From assembly GCA_913057175.1 (NCBI GenBank), contig CAJXNP010000011.1:186001-250000 (forward strand): DNA of 64,000 bases. Reading direction: 5' to 3'. Position 1 is the stretch's first letter. Each line of letters begins with the position of its first letter. Of this stretch, positions 27,238 through 37,382 are shown one piece after another. A program made the translations under genes and the position numbers. A model generated the notes under the pieces. It saw only the letters and a program-made list of their open reading frames with translations. It was not told the DNA's origin and did not search any database. The DNA is from an uncultured Cytophagales bacterium. Its GTDB lineage: Bacteria; Bacteroidota; Bacteroidia; Cytophagales; Cyclobacteriaceae.

Positions 27238-28533
27238 ATGAAATACGCTCCAATAGACTCTCAACTTTTCATCCAAAACAGAAAAAACCTTGCTAAATCC
27301 CTTAAGCCGGGTTCCATTGCCATTTTTCATTCCAATGACATTATGCCCACTTCTGCAGATGGAACTATGACGTTCATCCAACAAACAGATATCTTTTACC
27401 TGACAGGCATCGATCAGGAGGAATCGATTTTAATTATGGCCCCAGACCATCCTGATGAAAAGTTCAGGGAAATTTTGTTCGTCCGTGAAACCAATGAAGA
27501 AATCGCCATTTGGGAAGGGAAAAAATTTACCAAAGAAGAAGCCACTGAAATTTCAGGGATCGAAAATGTTATTTGGAATTCAGAGTTTTATAAGGTGCTG
27601 GATTCATTGGTAGCTCATTCGGAGTTCATTTATTTGAATATCAATGAACATCTCCGGGCAACAAAAGAAGTACAAACCAGAAATGACCGTTTTGCTAAGT
27701 GGTGCTTAAAAAAATATCCTATTCATCGTTACGAGCGCCTTGCCCCCATCATGCATGAGCTTCGGGCCATAAAATCGGAAATTGAAATTGACCTTATAAA
27801 AAAGGCATGCGATATAACGGAGAAAGGATTCAGGAGAATACTAAAATTTATCAAGCCAGGTGTGAAAGAATATGAAATAGAGGCGGAACTGATCCATGAA
27901 TTTATCAATAACCGATCAAGAGGATTTGCCTACAGCCCGATCATTGCTTCTGGTTTTAGCTCATGTGTTCTGCATTATGTCGAAAATAATAAAGAATGCA
28001 AAGACGGAGATATTCTGTTATTGGATATTGGTGCAGAATATTCAAACTACAACAGTGATTTGACCAGAAGCGTTCCGGTTAACGGTCAATATTCCAAACG
28101 TCAAAAGGAAGTATACCAGGCTGTCCTGAATGTACATCGCGCAGCAATCGACATGCTGGTTCCTGGTAATGTGATTCCGGAATACCACAAAGAAGTTGGA
28201 AAAGTAATGGAGGGTGAGTTATTAAAATTAGGGCTTATTAATAAAACCGACATCAAAAATCAGGATCCTTCAAGTCCGGCTTATAAAAAGTATTTTATGC
28301 ATGGTACTTCTCACCACTTAGGCCTTGATGTCCATGATTATGGGAATATTTACAGGAAATTTGAACCGGGAATGGTGTTCACAGTTGAACCGGGAATTTA
28401 TATTCGTGAAGAAAGTCTTGGTATTAGAATAGAAAATGATGTAGTAATAAAGGAAAACGGTGTGGAAGACTTAATGAAAAATATTCCGATTGAGATGGAA
28501 GAAATAGAGGAAATTATGAACTCTGGAAGTTAA
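27238..28533 (+). CDS. pepP: Xaa-Pro aminopeptidase (M24B)
   Basis: A 431-residue aminopeptidase P that removes N-terminal residues preceding proline. The N-terminal AMP_N domain (TFIQQTDIFYLTGIDQEESIL) is followed by the pita-bread domain with the metal ligands in LLDIGAEYSNYNSDLTRS, HGTSHHLGLDVHD, VEPGIYI and IRIENDVVI. The length is normal. It is a single gene divergent from the M16 peptidase, 146 bases apart, and ends at a bidirectional terminator (28581-28613). Confidence 0.94.
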   Translation: MKYAPIDSQLFIQNRKNLAKSLKPGSIAIFHSNDIMPTSADGTMTFIQQTDIFYLTGIDQEESILIMAPDHPDEKFREILFVRETNEEIAIWEGKKFTKEEATEISGIENVIWNSEFYKVLDSLVAHSEFIYLNINEHLRATKEVQTRNDRFAKWCLKKYPIHRYERLAPIMHELRAIKSEIEIDLIKKACDITEKGFRRILKFIKPGVKEYEIEAELIHEFINNRSRGFAYSPIIASGFSSCVLHYVENNKECKDGDILLLDIGAEYSNYNSDLTRSVPVNGQYSKRQKEVYQAVLNVHRAAIDMLVPGNVIPEYHKEVGKVMEGELLKLGLINKTDIKNQDPSSPAYKKYFMHGTSHHLGLDVHDYGNIYRKFEPGMVFTVEPGIYIREESLGIRIENDVVIKENGVEDLMKNIPIEMEEIEEIMNSGS

Positions 28534-28580
28534 AAACCGCTCAGAGGTAATGTATTTCACCAAAATTGAGAAATAAAAAA

Positions 28581-28613
28581 GCCTCAAAAACCGCTTTTAA
28601 CTACTTTTGAGGC
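28581..28613. terminator. Bidirectional terminator between pepP and the TerB-like gene
   Basis: GCCTCAAAA (28581-28589) pairs with TTTTGAGGC (28605-28613). The plus side is followed by TATTAAAATCCCTTTT and the minus side by a T run, so it can serve both convergent genes. Confidence 0.8.
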
Positions 28614-28632
28614 TATTAAAATCCCTTTTAAA

Positions 28633-29025
28633 TTAATTTAAATATCTTAAAGCTTTTTGTCTCAACATCTCCCGATCAGCAGTAATTTTAGGGTCACTGT
28701 AGATGTTTTTTGATAGTTCAGAAACGACTTGCTTTTTGTAGCCTAATTTTTGTGCGATGTCTTCGCAAAAGTTTATCTCAGATTTAAATACCTGCCCATC
28801 CACTTTCATCAACTGGATAACCATATATAAATATTCAAATCTTTCCTCATCCGTCAACGTTGCAAGCTCACCAATGGGTTGAGGTTGACGAAGTAGCTCT
28901 TTTATATCCTCATCATTGTATCCGTTTGCATGTGCAATAGATTCGATCAACTTGAGTTCCTTACCAGCAAGGTTACTATCTATTGTTGCCAGCTGAATGA
29001 GGATATTCAATTGTTTCTTCTGCAT
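28633..29025 (-). CDS. TerB-like helical protein
   Basis: A 130-residue all-helical protein without signal peptide. Two blocks, IDSNLAGKELKLIESIAHANGYNDEDI and VDGQVFKSEINFCEDIAQKLGYKKQVV, match the paired helical pattern of TerB-like proteins (D-G-x-x-x-x-x-E). TerB-like domains bind metal ions or membranes in tellurite resistance and stress complexes; no other ter gene is nearby, so a generic stress role is the safest reading. It sits alone, converging on pepP. Confidence 0.8.
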   Translation of the reverse strand: MQKKQLNILIQLATIDSNLAGKELKLIESIAHANGYNDEDIKELLRQPQPIGELATLTDEERFEYLYMVIQLMKVDGQVFKSEINFCEDIAQKLGYKKQVVSELSKNIYSDPKITADREMLRQKALRYLN

Positions 29026-29179
29026 TTGTCTAAATATTTCTGTTTAAAAAGTAAACTGTTGTACAGTAAATCAAATTTAAAAATAAAATTAATTAGTAGG
29101 TTAACACCGGTTTTATTCACACTGGTGAGTCATGTAATATCCTTTATCTTTTTATCAAAGAAGGAGACAAGGTTTCGAA

Positions 29180-29941
29180 TTATTCGACTTGAAATGAAAA
29201 TTCATTGCGTGATATTAATTCTCCCGCTTCATTGTAGGCAACTTCCGTATATTCAAGAAATCCCTGTTTGCTGATTTTTACCACTGTCGTGCACCTGGTG
29301 CCATATCCGGGGATTCTGATATACATGGAAGAAAGTTGCTTTTCCAATTCGAACGGTACCCCGGTATCGGGTAATTCTTCATCTGCTGCCAATTCTTTAT
29401 CGCTTATCATATTGATCAGACTACTCTCATTCAGTGAATTGTTACGCATGGCATCTTTCAACCTACTTTTTACTTTTTTAACTTTTGGCCAGGGAGTATC
29501 CAGCAAGGCATTTGACAAACCATGAATCCCATCTTCAATTTCGGTAATCACTTTGCTAACATTCGAATAATGAATCACCCGATGCTTATCCGCCAAAAGC
29601 AAATTGAATCCATTGTATTCGGCTGCTTTAATCTTAATTTTTTCCAGGTATTCTATAATACTCAAATCGCTTTCCAGGAAATCTCGCGTTAGCATTCCCC
29701 TGGATGGGGCGCCTTTCTTTAGGTTTTTTAAATCGCGATAATTTGTAATAGCTGCTAATTTTCCTTTTTTATTCACTCCCATCCATGTGCCATCAGCCTC
29801 TAAATCTTTACCAGCTATAATTCCTGAATCAACCCATTCATGAGCCGGTTGAGTGGGTCGTTTAAAAAATTCGTCCCGATTGGCAACAAAAACCAATCTA
29901 TACTTTTCATGAGTATTTAATCCAAAAACAACCAGACACAT
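29180..29941 (-). CDS. NRDE family protein (TANGO2-like)
   Basis: A 253-residue protein beginning MCLVVFG and containing the family signature VANRDEFFKRPT at residues 20-31, followed by the AGKDLEADGTWMGVNKKGKLAAITNYR segment that defines the NRDE/TANGO2 family. The conserved Cys2 at the extreme N-terminus resembles an Ntn-hydrolase nucleophile. Bacterial members have no settled function. It is a single gene; an imperfect hairpin lies near 29105. Confidence 0.88.
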   Translation of the reverse strand: MCLVVFGLNTHEKYRLVFVANRDEFFKRPTQPAHEWVDSGIIAGKDLEADGTWMGVNKKGKLAAITNYRDLKNLKKGAPSRGMLTRDFLESDLSIIEYLEKIKIKAAEYNGFNLLLADKHRVIHYSNVSKVITEIEDGIHGLSNALLDTPWPKVKKVKSRLKDAMRNNSLNESSLINMISDKELAADEELPDTGVPFELEKQLSSMYIRIPGYGTRCTTVVKISKQGFLEYTEVAYNEAGELISRNEFSFQVE

Positions 29942-30104
29942 CGTAAATAGAATTTTTAGAATTATAGGAAAGAAGGCAAATCAGTACCATTATGTACCTT
30001 AGTAAATTTTGGACTTTAACCTGCCATTCTCTTTCTTCAGGCTTGATTATATATTAATTTCACGTTTTTTACCAACCAACTATCAATAAACACAATCAAA
30101 TATG

Positions 30105-30112
30105 TATTTTTG
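30105..30112 (+). promoter_or_regulatory. Promoter -7 box of the serine/fucose operon
   Basis: TATTTTTG matches the Bacteroidota TAnnTTTG consensus, 49 bases before the start of the phosphatase-PGDH fusion. No good -33 TTG is seen. Confidence 0.5.
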
Positions 30113-30161
30113 CAAGCTAATTCAAGACGGCAAGCAAAATAATTGATTATTTCCACTCTAA

Positions 30162-32054
30162 ATGAAAAACAACAAATATTTTATCATTGATTTCGACAGT
30201 ACTTTTACCCAGGTAGAGACTCTGGATATACTGGCAGAAATTTGCTTAAAAAACGATCCGAAAAGGGAGGAAAAAGCCAAAATTATCGCTCAGATCACTG
30301 ACGAAGGAATGGAAGGGAAAATTTCATTCAGAGAATCTCTCGAAAAAAGAGTTGAACTTTTGAAGGCTAGCAAAGAGGATATTAAGGAGACAATTGTAAA
30401 TATGGCAGAAAAAGTCTCTAAATCATTTATAAGAAATAAAGAATTTCTCACATCAAATTCGAAAAATATTTACATCATTTCAAATGGGTTTAAAGAGATT
30501 ATCGAACCTATTGTTGCAGAGTATGGCATTCACAAACAAAACATATTTGCCAATTCATTTCTCTTTGACAATGAAGGAGTTATTTGTGGTTTTGATAAAG
30601 AAAACATCCTTTCACAGAATAACGGAAAGGTAAACAAACTAAAAGAGTTAAATCTGATCGGGGATGTGTATGTCATTGGAGATGGCTACAATGATTATGA
30701 AATTAAAGCAGCCGGACTAGCTAATAAATTTTACGCATTTACAGAAAATATTGAGCGTGAAAGCGTTACAAAAAAGGCAGATCACGTCGCTCCTTCTTTG
30801 GATGAATTTCTTTATCACAATAAAATAAAAGGCTCTATTTCCTATCCAAAAAACAGGATAAATGTCTTGCTCCTGGAAAATGTCCATCCTAAAGCTGTTC
30901 AGTTTTTAAAGGAAGAGGGTTATAATGTTGAAGTTTACCCAGCAGGACTTGATGAAGAAGAACTTAGTAAAAAGATCAAAAACGTTTCGATACTGGGAAT
31001 TAGGTCAAAAACCCAGGTCACAAAAAAGGTTCTTAAAAAAGCAAATCGATTAATTGCAGTAGGTGCGTTCTGTATTGGAACCAACCAGATTGATCTTGAG
31101 GAATGTACACGAAGAGGAATCATTGTTTTCAACGCCCCTTTTAGTAATACCCGATCCGTTGTTGAGCTGGCAATATCGGAGATCATATTACTCAATCGTA
31201 ATTTACCAGACAAGATTACATTCATGCATCAGGGCAAATGGGACAAATCTGCCAAAAAGAGTTTTGAAGTTCGGGGCAAAAAGCTCGGAATAATTGGTTA
31301 CGGAAATATTGGCGCCCAGCTTTCTATCCTCGCCGAAGCATTAGGGATGGAAGTTTATTATTATGATGTTGTTGAAAAACTTGCTTTGGGAAATACCAAG
31401 AAATGTGAGACACTCGAAGAATTGCTTTCCATATCTGATTTCATCACTTTACATGTCGATGGAAGAAAAGAAAATGCCAACTATATTGGTGAAAAGGAAT
31501 TTGAATTAATGAAAGATGGGGTCATCTTTCTAAATCTAAGCAGGGGACACGTTGTTGATATAAAAGCGCTGAAGAATGCCGTTCTGTCAGGAAAAGTTGG
31601 TGGCGTTGGAATTGATGTCTTCCCAGAAGAACCGAAAAGCAACCAGGAGGAATTTATTTCCGAATTGAGAGGATTGCCCAATACAATCATGACACCCCAT
31701 ATAGGTGGAAGTACATCAGAGGCCCAGGAAAACATAGGAACATTTGTTCCAAACAGGATTATTGACTACATCAATACGGGAACAACGACGAATAATGTAA
31801 ACTTCCCGGAAATTCAGATGCCAAAACTTGAAAATGCACACAGGCTTATTCATATTCACCATAATGTTCCGGGAGTTTTGGCGCAGATAAACAATGTCAT
31901 AGCCAAACACAACCTGAATATCATTGGTCAGTATTTAAAGACCAATGAATTGATAGGTTATATGATCCTGGTAGTTGATAAGGAATATGACAATGAAGTG
32001 ATCAACGAATTAAAAAATATAGAAAACACCATACGATTTAGAGTATTATACTAA
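30162..32054 (+). CDS. serA: Phosphoserine phosphatase-like / phosphoglycerate dehydrogenase fusion
   Basis: A 630-residue fusion of two serine-pathway enzymes. Residues 1-215 are a HAD phosphatase of SerB type: DFDST with D10/D12, S107 (IISNG), K156, and GDGYND with D174 and D178. Residues 231-541 are a D-3-phosphoglycerate dehydrogenase: [11 protein letters not shown] (377-387), R460 (LSRGHVVD), E489 and H513 ([12 protein letters not shown]). Residues 555-630 form an ACT domain, the usual serine-sensing unit. It could carry out the first and last steps of serine synthesis; no serC is adjacent. It is followed after 5 bases by gmd, an unusual partner. Confidence 0.93.
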   Translation: MKNNKYFIIDFDSTFTQVETLDILAEICLKNDPKREEKAKIIAQITDEGMEGKISFRESLEKRVELLKASKEDIKETIVNMAEKVSKSFIRNKEFLTSNSKNIYIISNGFKEIIEPIVAEYGIHKQNIFANSFLFDNEGVICGFDKENILSQNNGKVNKLKELNLIGDVYVIGDGYNDYEIKAAGLANKFYAFTENIERESVTKKADHVAPSLDEFLYHNKIKGSISYPKNRINVLLLENVHPKAVQFLKEEGYNVEVYPAGLDEEELSKKIKNVSILGIRSKTQVTKKVLKKANRLIAVGAFCIGTNQIDLEECTRRGIIVFNAPFSNTRSVVELAISEIILLNRNLPDKITFMHQGKWDKSAKKSFEVRGKKLGIIGYGNIGAQLSILAEALGMEVYYYDVVEKLALGNTKKCETLEELLSISDFITLHVDGRKENANYIGEKEFELMKDGVIFLNLSRGHVVDIKALKNAVLSGKVGGVGIDVFPEEPKSNQEEFISELRGLPNTIMTPHIGGSTSEAQENIGTFVPNRIIDYINTGTTTNNVNFPEIQMPKLENAHRLIHIHHNVPGVLAQINNVIAKHNLNIIGQYLKTNELIGYMILVVDKEYDNEVINELKNIENTIRFRVLY

Positions 32055-32059
32055 CCACG

Positions 32060-33172
32060 ATGAAAAAAGCATTAATAACAGGTATTACAGGACAGGATGG
32101 AGCATACCTTTCTGAGTTTTTACTTAAAAAGGGGTATGAAGTACATGGCATAAAAAGAAGAAGCTCTCTATTCAATACGGACAGAATTGACCATTTATAT
32201 CAGGATCCGCATGAAGCGAATATAAAATTTAAGCTTCATTATGGCGACCTTTCCGATTCAGCCAATATCATCAGGATCATCCAGGAAGTTCAACCGGATG
32301 AGATCTATAATTTAGGAGCAATGTCCCATGTAAAAGTGAGTTTTGATACTCCGGAATATACCGCCAATGTAGACGGAATAGGAACATTGAGAATATTGGA
32401 GGCCGTAAGATTATTGGGCTTAACAGAAAAAACAAGAATATACCAAGCATCCACATCCGAGCTTTACGGATTGGTCCAGGAAGTCCCTCAAAGTGAAAAG
32501 ACTCCGTTTTATCCAAGATCTCCCTATGCCGTTGCTAAACTTTACGGCTATTGGATAACGGTCAACTACCGCGAAGCTTACAACATGTACGCATGTAACG
32601 GAATATTATTCAACCATGAATCACCAATCAGGGGAGAAACTTTTGTAACCAGAAAGATTACGAGAGCTACAGCTCGAATTGCTTTGGGACTTCAAGATAC
32701 TTTATACCTGGGAAATCTTGATGCAAAAAGAGATTGGGGACATGCGAAAGATTACGTCGAAGCCATGTGGCTGATCCTGCAGCAAAAGGAAGCTGAAGAT
32801 TTCGTTATTGCTACCGGTATAACCACTAAAGTACGTGATTTTGTTAAATTATCTTTTGAGGAAGTAGGGATAGAACTTGAATTTGAAGGAAAAAATGAAA
32901 ATGAAATTGGCAAGGTGAAATCATGTTCCAATTCTGATTATCAAATACCTATAGGACAGGTTGTTGTAAAAGTAGACCCAAAATACTATCGCCCTACTGA
33001 AGTTGATTTACTTATTGGAGATTCATCAAAAGCCAAAGAGAAGATTGGGTGGGAAATAAAATATGATTTAAATGCTTTAGTGAAAGATATGGTGAGTTCA
33101 GATCTTGAATTGTTCAAGAGAGACCAATTCTTAATTAAAGGTGGACATAAAGTATTTAATTACCACGAATAA
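32060..33172 (+). CDS. gmd: GDP-mannose 4,6-dehydratase
   Basis: A 370-residue short-chain-type dehydratase converting GDP-mannose to GDP-4-dehydro-6-deoxymannose, the entry to GDP-L-fucose and related deoxysugars. The NADP-binding [10 protein letters not shown] (8-17), the STSELYG segment and the [15 protein letters not shown] motif with the YxxxK pair are present, as is the substrate loop [16 protein letters not shown]. The length is typical. It lies between the serA fusion (5-base gap) and fcl (2-base gap), so all three share one transcript. The product goes to capsule or surface glycan. Confidence 0.96.
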   Translation: MKKALITGITGQDGAYLSEFLLKKGYEVHGIKRRSSLFNTDRIDHLYQDPHEANIKFKLHYGDLSDSANIIRIIQEVQPDEIYNLGAMSHVKVSFDTPEYTANVDGIGTLRILEAVRLLGLTEKTRIYQASTSELYGLVQEVPQSEKTPFYPRSPYAVAKLYGYWITVNYREAYNMYACNGILFNHESPIRGETFVTRKITRATARIALGLQDTLYLGNLDAKRDWGHAKDYVEAMWLILQQKEAEDFVIATGITTKVRDFVKLSFEEVGIELEFEGKNENEIGKVKSCSNSDYQIPIGQVVVKVDPKYYRPTEVDLLIGDSSKAKEKIGWEIKYDLNALVKDMVSSDLELFKRDQFLIKGGHKVFNYHE

Positions 33173-33174
33173 GA

Positions 33175-34119
33175 ATGAATAAAAATTCAAAAATATACAT
33201 TGCCGGCCACAGAGGAATGGTCGGCTCTGCCATATTGAGAAAGCTCGCAAAAGAAGGTTATACTAATCTCCTGCTAAGAACATCGTCTGAGCTGGACTTA
33301 CGGGATCAGATAGCTGTAGCTGATTTTTTTTCATATGAAAAGCCAGAATATGTTTTTCTGGCTGCGGCAAAAGTTGGTGGGATTGTAGCCAACAACACCT
33401 ATAAAGCAGATTTCATTTATGAAAATATCATGATCCAGTCCAATGTCATTCACAATAGTTATCTGAGTGGTGTCAAAAAACTCATGTTTCTGGGTAGCTC
33501 ATGTATTTATCCCAAAATGGCTCCTCAACCTTTAAAGGAAGAATACTTATTGACTGGATTGTTGGAATCCACCAATGAACCTTATGCAATAGCAAAAATA
33601 GCTGGTATTAAAATGTGTGATGCATATAGGGATCAATACGGATGTAATTTCATATCGGTCATGCCCACAAATTTGTACGGACCAAATGACAATTACGACT
33701 TAAAAAACTCGCATGTCCTTCCGGCGTTGATCCGTAAATTTCACGAAGCTAAAATAAATGGAAAAAGTGAAGTTGAAATTTGGGGAACAGGTTCTCCAAA
33801 AAGAGAATTTCTCCATGCTGATGACCTGGCAGACACCTGTTATTTTCTGATGAATAACTACAATGAACCTGGCCTAATTAACATCGGAACGGGTGAAGAC
33901 ATTTCAATCAAAGACCTGGCATTGATGGTCAAAGAAATTATTGGCTTCGAAGGTGAGCTGACTTTCGACACCACAAAGCCAGATGGAACCCCAAGAAAAC
34001 TTATGGATGTATCCAAACTCCATGCAATGGGATTCCAACATAAAATTTCGCTAAAAGAGGGAATTAAATCTGTTTACCAGGAGTTTTCTGAAAGATTTGA
34101 AGTTAAAAAGCCCATCTGA
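33175..34119 (+). CDS. fcl: GDP-L-fucose synthase
   Basis: A 314-residue epimerase/reductase that turns GDP-4-dehydro-6-deoxymannose into GDP-L-fucose with NADPH. Motifs: GHRGMVGSA (12-20), the GSSCIYP segment carrying the catalytic serine and cysteine, and YAIAKIAG with the YxxxK pair. It starts 2 bases after gmd ends, as expected for sequential steps. Its stop codon lies inside the stem of the operon's terminator. Confidence 0.96.
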   Translation: MNKNSKIYIAGHRGMVGSAILRKLAKEGYTNLLLRTSSELDLRDQIAVADFFSYEKPEYVFLAAAKVGGIVANNTYKADFIYENIMIQSNVIHNSYLSGVKKLMFLGSSCIYPKMAPQPLKEEYLLTGLLESTNEPYAIAKIAGIKMCDAYRDQYGCNFISVMPTNLYGPNDNYDLKNSHVLPALIRKFHEAKINGKSEVEIWGTGSPKREFLHADDLADTCYFLMNNYNEPGLINIGTGEDISIKDLALMVKEIIGFEGELTFDTTKPDGTPRKLMDVSKLHAMGFQHKISLKEGIKSVYQEFSERFEVKKPI

Positions 34120-34145
34120 TTTCCTCTTCAGATGGGCTTTTTTTT
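34107..34145 (+). terminator. Terminator of the serA-gmd-fcl operon
   Basis: AAAGCCCATCTGA (34107-34119) pairs perfectly with TCAGATGGGCTTT (34128-34140), followed by T residues. The fcl stop codon is part of the stem. Confidence 0.92.
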
Positions 34146-34154
34146 ATAAAATAA

Positions 34155-34352
34155 ACCCAAGTGCCAGGTGGGTTATTTCAAACCCTATTTAAGTCAGGAT
34201 TTGAGCCGCCCTGATATCTCAATCTTCCACTGTTAACCACATTCAACGATGTGGCCCCGATAAATCGAGGTGAGGCCTGATTTCGTACACCGGCTTGCTC
34301 GGTATTGATAAAATGTTAGGTTTGAACACTCTCAAACCTGACACTAATGGGT
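34155..34352 (+). ncRNA. ssrS: Candidate 6S RNA
   Basis: A 198-base segment between fcl and a kinase gene folds like a 6S RNA rod. ACCCA-AGTG-c-CAGG (34155-34168) pairs with CCTG-a-CACT-aa-TGGGT (34337-34352), closing the structure. Then comes a large asymmetric bubble, with a possible small hairpin AGGTTTGA/TCAAACCT on its 3' side. The apical arm begins TCAGG/CCTGA (34194/34276) and ends in CCACAT-tcaacg-ATGTGG (34237-34254). A T-rich stretch follows the closing stem on the plus strand. The length (about 200) matches 6S RNA, which binds and inhibits RNA polymerase. Strand and identity are inferred from structure; no sequence comparison was possible. The remaining bases to 34550 show no gene. 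Confidence 0.5.
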
Positions 34353-34550
34353 ATTTTTTCTTACGATTAAGCACAAATTTAGTTAGTAAATTTTTTCTGT
34401 GAAAGGCAAGACCCATTAAATTGCCTGATCATTGAATAAAAGTAACATATTACTAGAAATCGTCTTTTTTATTTCTTAATAAATTGTTAAAATAATAAAT
34501 TCATTTCGGATAATTAACCTGACATTCCTCTCTACTCATACAACACTTAC

Positions 34551-35894
34551 ATGGACAAATGGGAAAAAGAAAAATATAAAAACCGCATTTTACTTTCATT
34601 TGATCATAAGGAAGAGCTCCGCTTTATGTCATCGGCTAAAAAAGGTGATGCACTGTTATATAGAGCGGTAACGATTATCACCATAGTTTTTACCATAGTT
34701 TTTATTTTCATCGATTACTTTAGGATTGATGAAGGTTTCCTGAATGTATTTTTTCAAAGATCCAGTATTGCAATCGCTTTTACAATCGCATATTTATATG
34801 TTACCTATGGAAAATACTCTCCTTTTACACTTCAGAAAATAATTGTTCTTACTATCTCCTTTCTTGCATTTTGTTGCTTTGCTCTTGACTATACAACATC
34901 AATGCCCGACTTTTTCCTTTCTAATACCACAGTTACAATTGGTTTTTTTGGTATAACTATAAGTGGACTGAGATTTAAAAATGGTCTAGTATTGGAAGTT
35001 GTTTTGTTTTGTGCATTTCTTTATTACACTTATTTTCTTTCTCCCAATAGCTTTCACCAATCCCAGATACCAAATATCTTCACAAATCTATCATTGGGAA
35101 TATTAATTGGGTATACACTGGAAAGGGTCAGGAGAACAGCATTCCAGAGAAGTGAAAAAATCCTAAGTCAGAATTCAGTTATCCGTTCAAAAAACAACAA
35201 CCTCAACGACCTTATTAATTCGAAAAATAAACTTATTTCAGTTCTTTCTCACGATCTGAGAAGTCCAATCAACTCTCTTAAATCCCTTATTGATATGTCT
35301 GCCTCCGGAGATATATCAAGAGAAGAATTTGAGACCTATGTAAAACAAATATCATCCAGACTTGAGCTAACGGAAAACCTGATTGAAAATCTTTTACTTT
35401 GGGCCAAATCCCAGGTTTCAGAAGTTAACATCACTCCTTACCCATTCCTACTTCAGGAAGTTATAAAAAATAATATTGCGTTTTTTATGGAAAATGCAAC
35501 AAAAAAGGGAATCAACATTGAACTCCTCAGTAGTGACAAAGATCTTATTGTTAATGCCCATCAGGATTCGATAAATATGGTAGTAAGGAACCTTCTTTCC
35601 AATGCGATAAAGTTTACTTCAGAAGGAGGAAAGGTGACCATCAGGCTTAACGAAAATGGAAAGTTTGTCGAATTTCAAATTTCAGATACAGGTGTAGGTA
35701 TCCCGCAACAAAACCTTAACAAAATTTTCGAGTATGATAATTTTACCACACTAGGCACAAAAAATGAAAAAGGCACAGGGCTCGGTTTGGCAATTTGTAA
35801 AGATTTTATTGAAAAAAACAATGGAAAGCTGATGGTGGAATCCAAACCTGATGAAGGCTCAACTTTTAGCTTTAAACTTCCCTTACACAAATAA
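34551..35894 (+). CDS. Membrane histidine kinase
   Basis: A 447-residue sensor kinase. The first 200 residues hold about six hydrophobic segments (40-56, 71-84, 96-112, 124-138, 147-161, 178-190) with no large extracellular loop, so the signal is probably sensed in or near the membrane. HisKA has phosphoacceptor H234 in LSHDLRSPI; the ATPase domain shows the N box (NLLSNAIKF), SDTGVGI and KGTGLGLAI. There is no receiver. It ends one base before the convergent rubredoxin fusion gene of the nitrate cluster. Its response regulator is not in this neighbourhood. Confidence 0.9.
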   Translation: MDKWEKEKYKNRILLSFDHKEELRFMSSAKKGDALLYRAVTIITIVFTIVFIFIDYFRIDEGFLNVFFQRSSIAIAFTIAYLYVTYGKYSPFTLQKIIVLTISFLAFCCFALDYTTSMPDFFLSNTTVTIGFFGITISGLRFKNGLVLEVVLFCAFLYYTYFLSPNSFHQSQIPNIFTNLSLGILIGYTLERVRRTAFQRSEKILSQNSVIRSKNNNLNDLINSKNKLISVLSHDLRSPINSLKSLIDMSASGDISREEFETYVKQISSRLELTENLIENLLLWAKSQVSEVNITPYPFLLQEVIKNNIAFFMENATKKGINIELLSSDKDLIVNAHQDSINMVVRNLLSNAIKFTSEGGKVTIRLNENGKFVEFQISDTGVGIPQQNLNKIFEYDNFTTLGTKNEKGTGLGLAICKDFIEKNNGKLMVESKPDEGSTFSFKLPLHK

Positions 35895-37382
35895 TCAATA
35901 TTCAATTACAGGTCGGAAATATTCCTTTCCTGATTCACAAACATGACACCTGTAATGATCAGGCAATTTTTCAAAAGGCGTTCCAGGTGAAATATTTGCC
36001 ACAGGATCTCCAAATTTTTTGTCATAAATAGTCAGGCAATTTGTGCATTGATAGCTTAAACTTTCAAGATTGATGTTTTTCTTTTTACCTTTTCCGGTAA
36101 TTATATCCTTTTCCGGATTGAGCTGTCGGAAATATATCTTACTCAATTCAATCAAAAGAGTAGGGATAATTTCTTTTTTCACACCCTGAGCATAGGTGAA
36201 ATATTCTGAATTATTGGCATTAAAATCCTTGGCATAAAGGATATTATAAATACTCTCACTTCCACTACTTAGCTCCAGGTTTTTCTCAATGACAACCGAA
36301 GTAAATAGAAGCATTTCCTTAGCAATCTTGACCGTAAATGTCAGCCCATGAGTACTGATATCCTGTTGGTCTAATTCCCTTACCAAAAATCGCTTCAAAT
36401 CCAGTGCTTCCTTATCCAGCACCGGTAGATGCCAGTTTAATTCAAGTGAAGAATGTCGCATGTTGATCCCGAACTTACCCATCAGCTTGTCCCACCGGAT
36501 CCTGTCTGACATTTTAATCCCTTTGATAATGAATGATTTCCAGGGTGTGATACTGATCTTACCGATCATTGTATCCTGGCAAAGTCGAGAAGCGGCGCTA
36601 AGAAAATCTATGGCAAATTCATTATTTCGCCAATAGAGACCTAACCAATAAAGATTATTGGGCATGGCATTCAAACCTTCATAATAGGGAAAAAAAGACT
36701 CCGGATATTTCAGTTTTTCTTCTACTTTCTTTGAGTTGATCCGGATGCTATTTTGGAGTTTTATATATATCTCTTCAACTGTAAGAAATGGGTTTTTCAA
36801 CAAAACCTCTTCAATAGCTTTGGATACCTTTGAAATGTCCTGCCCGTAAATAAGCTTGGGCCAGGCTTCCACACTGTTGTTTTTTGAACCGTTTCGAATA
36901 TATAGATACCAATACTTATCCTCTTTGGAAGCCACAAAATTTAATTCTCCTGTAAATAAAGGTACCAGGCTCTGAGCAGGGTCGACAATATTAATCTTCA
37001 GCTTTGGACGATAATCGAAAGAATCAATGATGTAATAATACGTATCTTCCTTTACCCAACTTGTGGTATCCATGATATTCACCGCTGCATAAGAACTCAC
37101 AATGTTTTGATAAACATTCTCCTCGCTTATCTCATAATCGATCTTCAATTTATCAAAGGACTCTTCGACGATCTTTTTGTCAATATCATTAATCGGAAAC
37201 ATGATATCCTGCCTGGAGCCAAATAGCACATATTTATTTCCACACATTTCTGATATTTCCATAATACCGAGAAGATCAGAAGGTGATAAAATTCCTCCAT
37301 ATACAAATACCCTTAATAGATCTTTCTTCTTAGTTTCCATTGGCTCTTTTAAACTTACCGGATATGTTTCAATTAGGTTCAT
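35895..37382 (-). CDS. Nitrite/sulfite-reductase-like protein fused to rubredoxin
   Basis: A 495-residue protein. Residues 20-435 have the two-half layout of sulfite/nitrite reductases: GSRQDIMF (55-62) resembles the first ferredoxin-like half, NIVSSYAAVNIMDT (93-106) the segment that normally carries the cluster, and KISITPWKSFIIKGI (275-289) the second half. The cysteines that bind siroheme/Fe4S4 are missing; outside the rubredoxin only C47 and C268 occur. Residues 443-490 are a rubredoxin with C446, C449, C479 and C482, binding one iron. It overlaps the nitrate reductase start codon by 4 bases and is translated with it. It may be an electron-transfer or scaffold partner rather than a nitrite reductase. 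The family reading of the N-terminal part is my inference. Confidence 0.75.
   Translation of the reverse strand: MNLIETYPVSLKEPMETKKKDLLRVFVYGGILSPSDLLGIMEISEMCGNKYVLFGSRQDIMFPINDIDKKIVEESFDKLKIDYEISEENVYQNIVSSYAAVNIMDTTSWVKEDTYYYIIDSFDYRPKLKINIVDPAQSLVPLFTGELNFVASKEDKYWYLYIRNGSKNNSVEAWPKLIYGQDISKVSKAIEEVLLKNPFLTVEEIYIKLQNSIRINSKKVEEKLKYPESFFPYYEGLNAMPNNLYWLGLYWRNNEFAIDFLSAASRLCQDTMIGKISITPWKSFIIKGIKMSDRIRWDKLMGKFGINMRHSSLELNWHLPVLDKEALDLKRFLVRELDQQDISTHGLTFTVKIAKEMLLFTSVVIEKNLELSSGSESIYNILYAKDFNANNSEYFTYAQGVKKEIIPTLLIELSKIYFRQLNPEKDIITGKGKKKNINLESLSYQCTNCLTIYDKKFGDPVANISPGTPFEKLPDHYRCHVCESGKEYFRPVIEY

Noticed and set aside
29105-29127. Terminator after the NRDE gene
   Set aside because: The CACCGGT/ACTGGTG stem is imperfect and has no T run.
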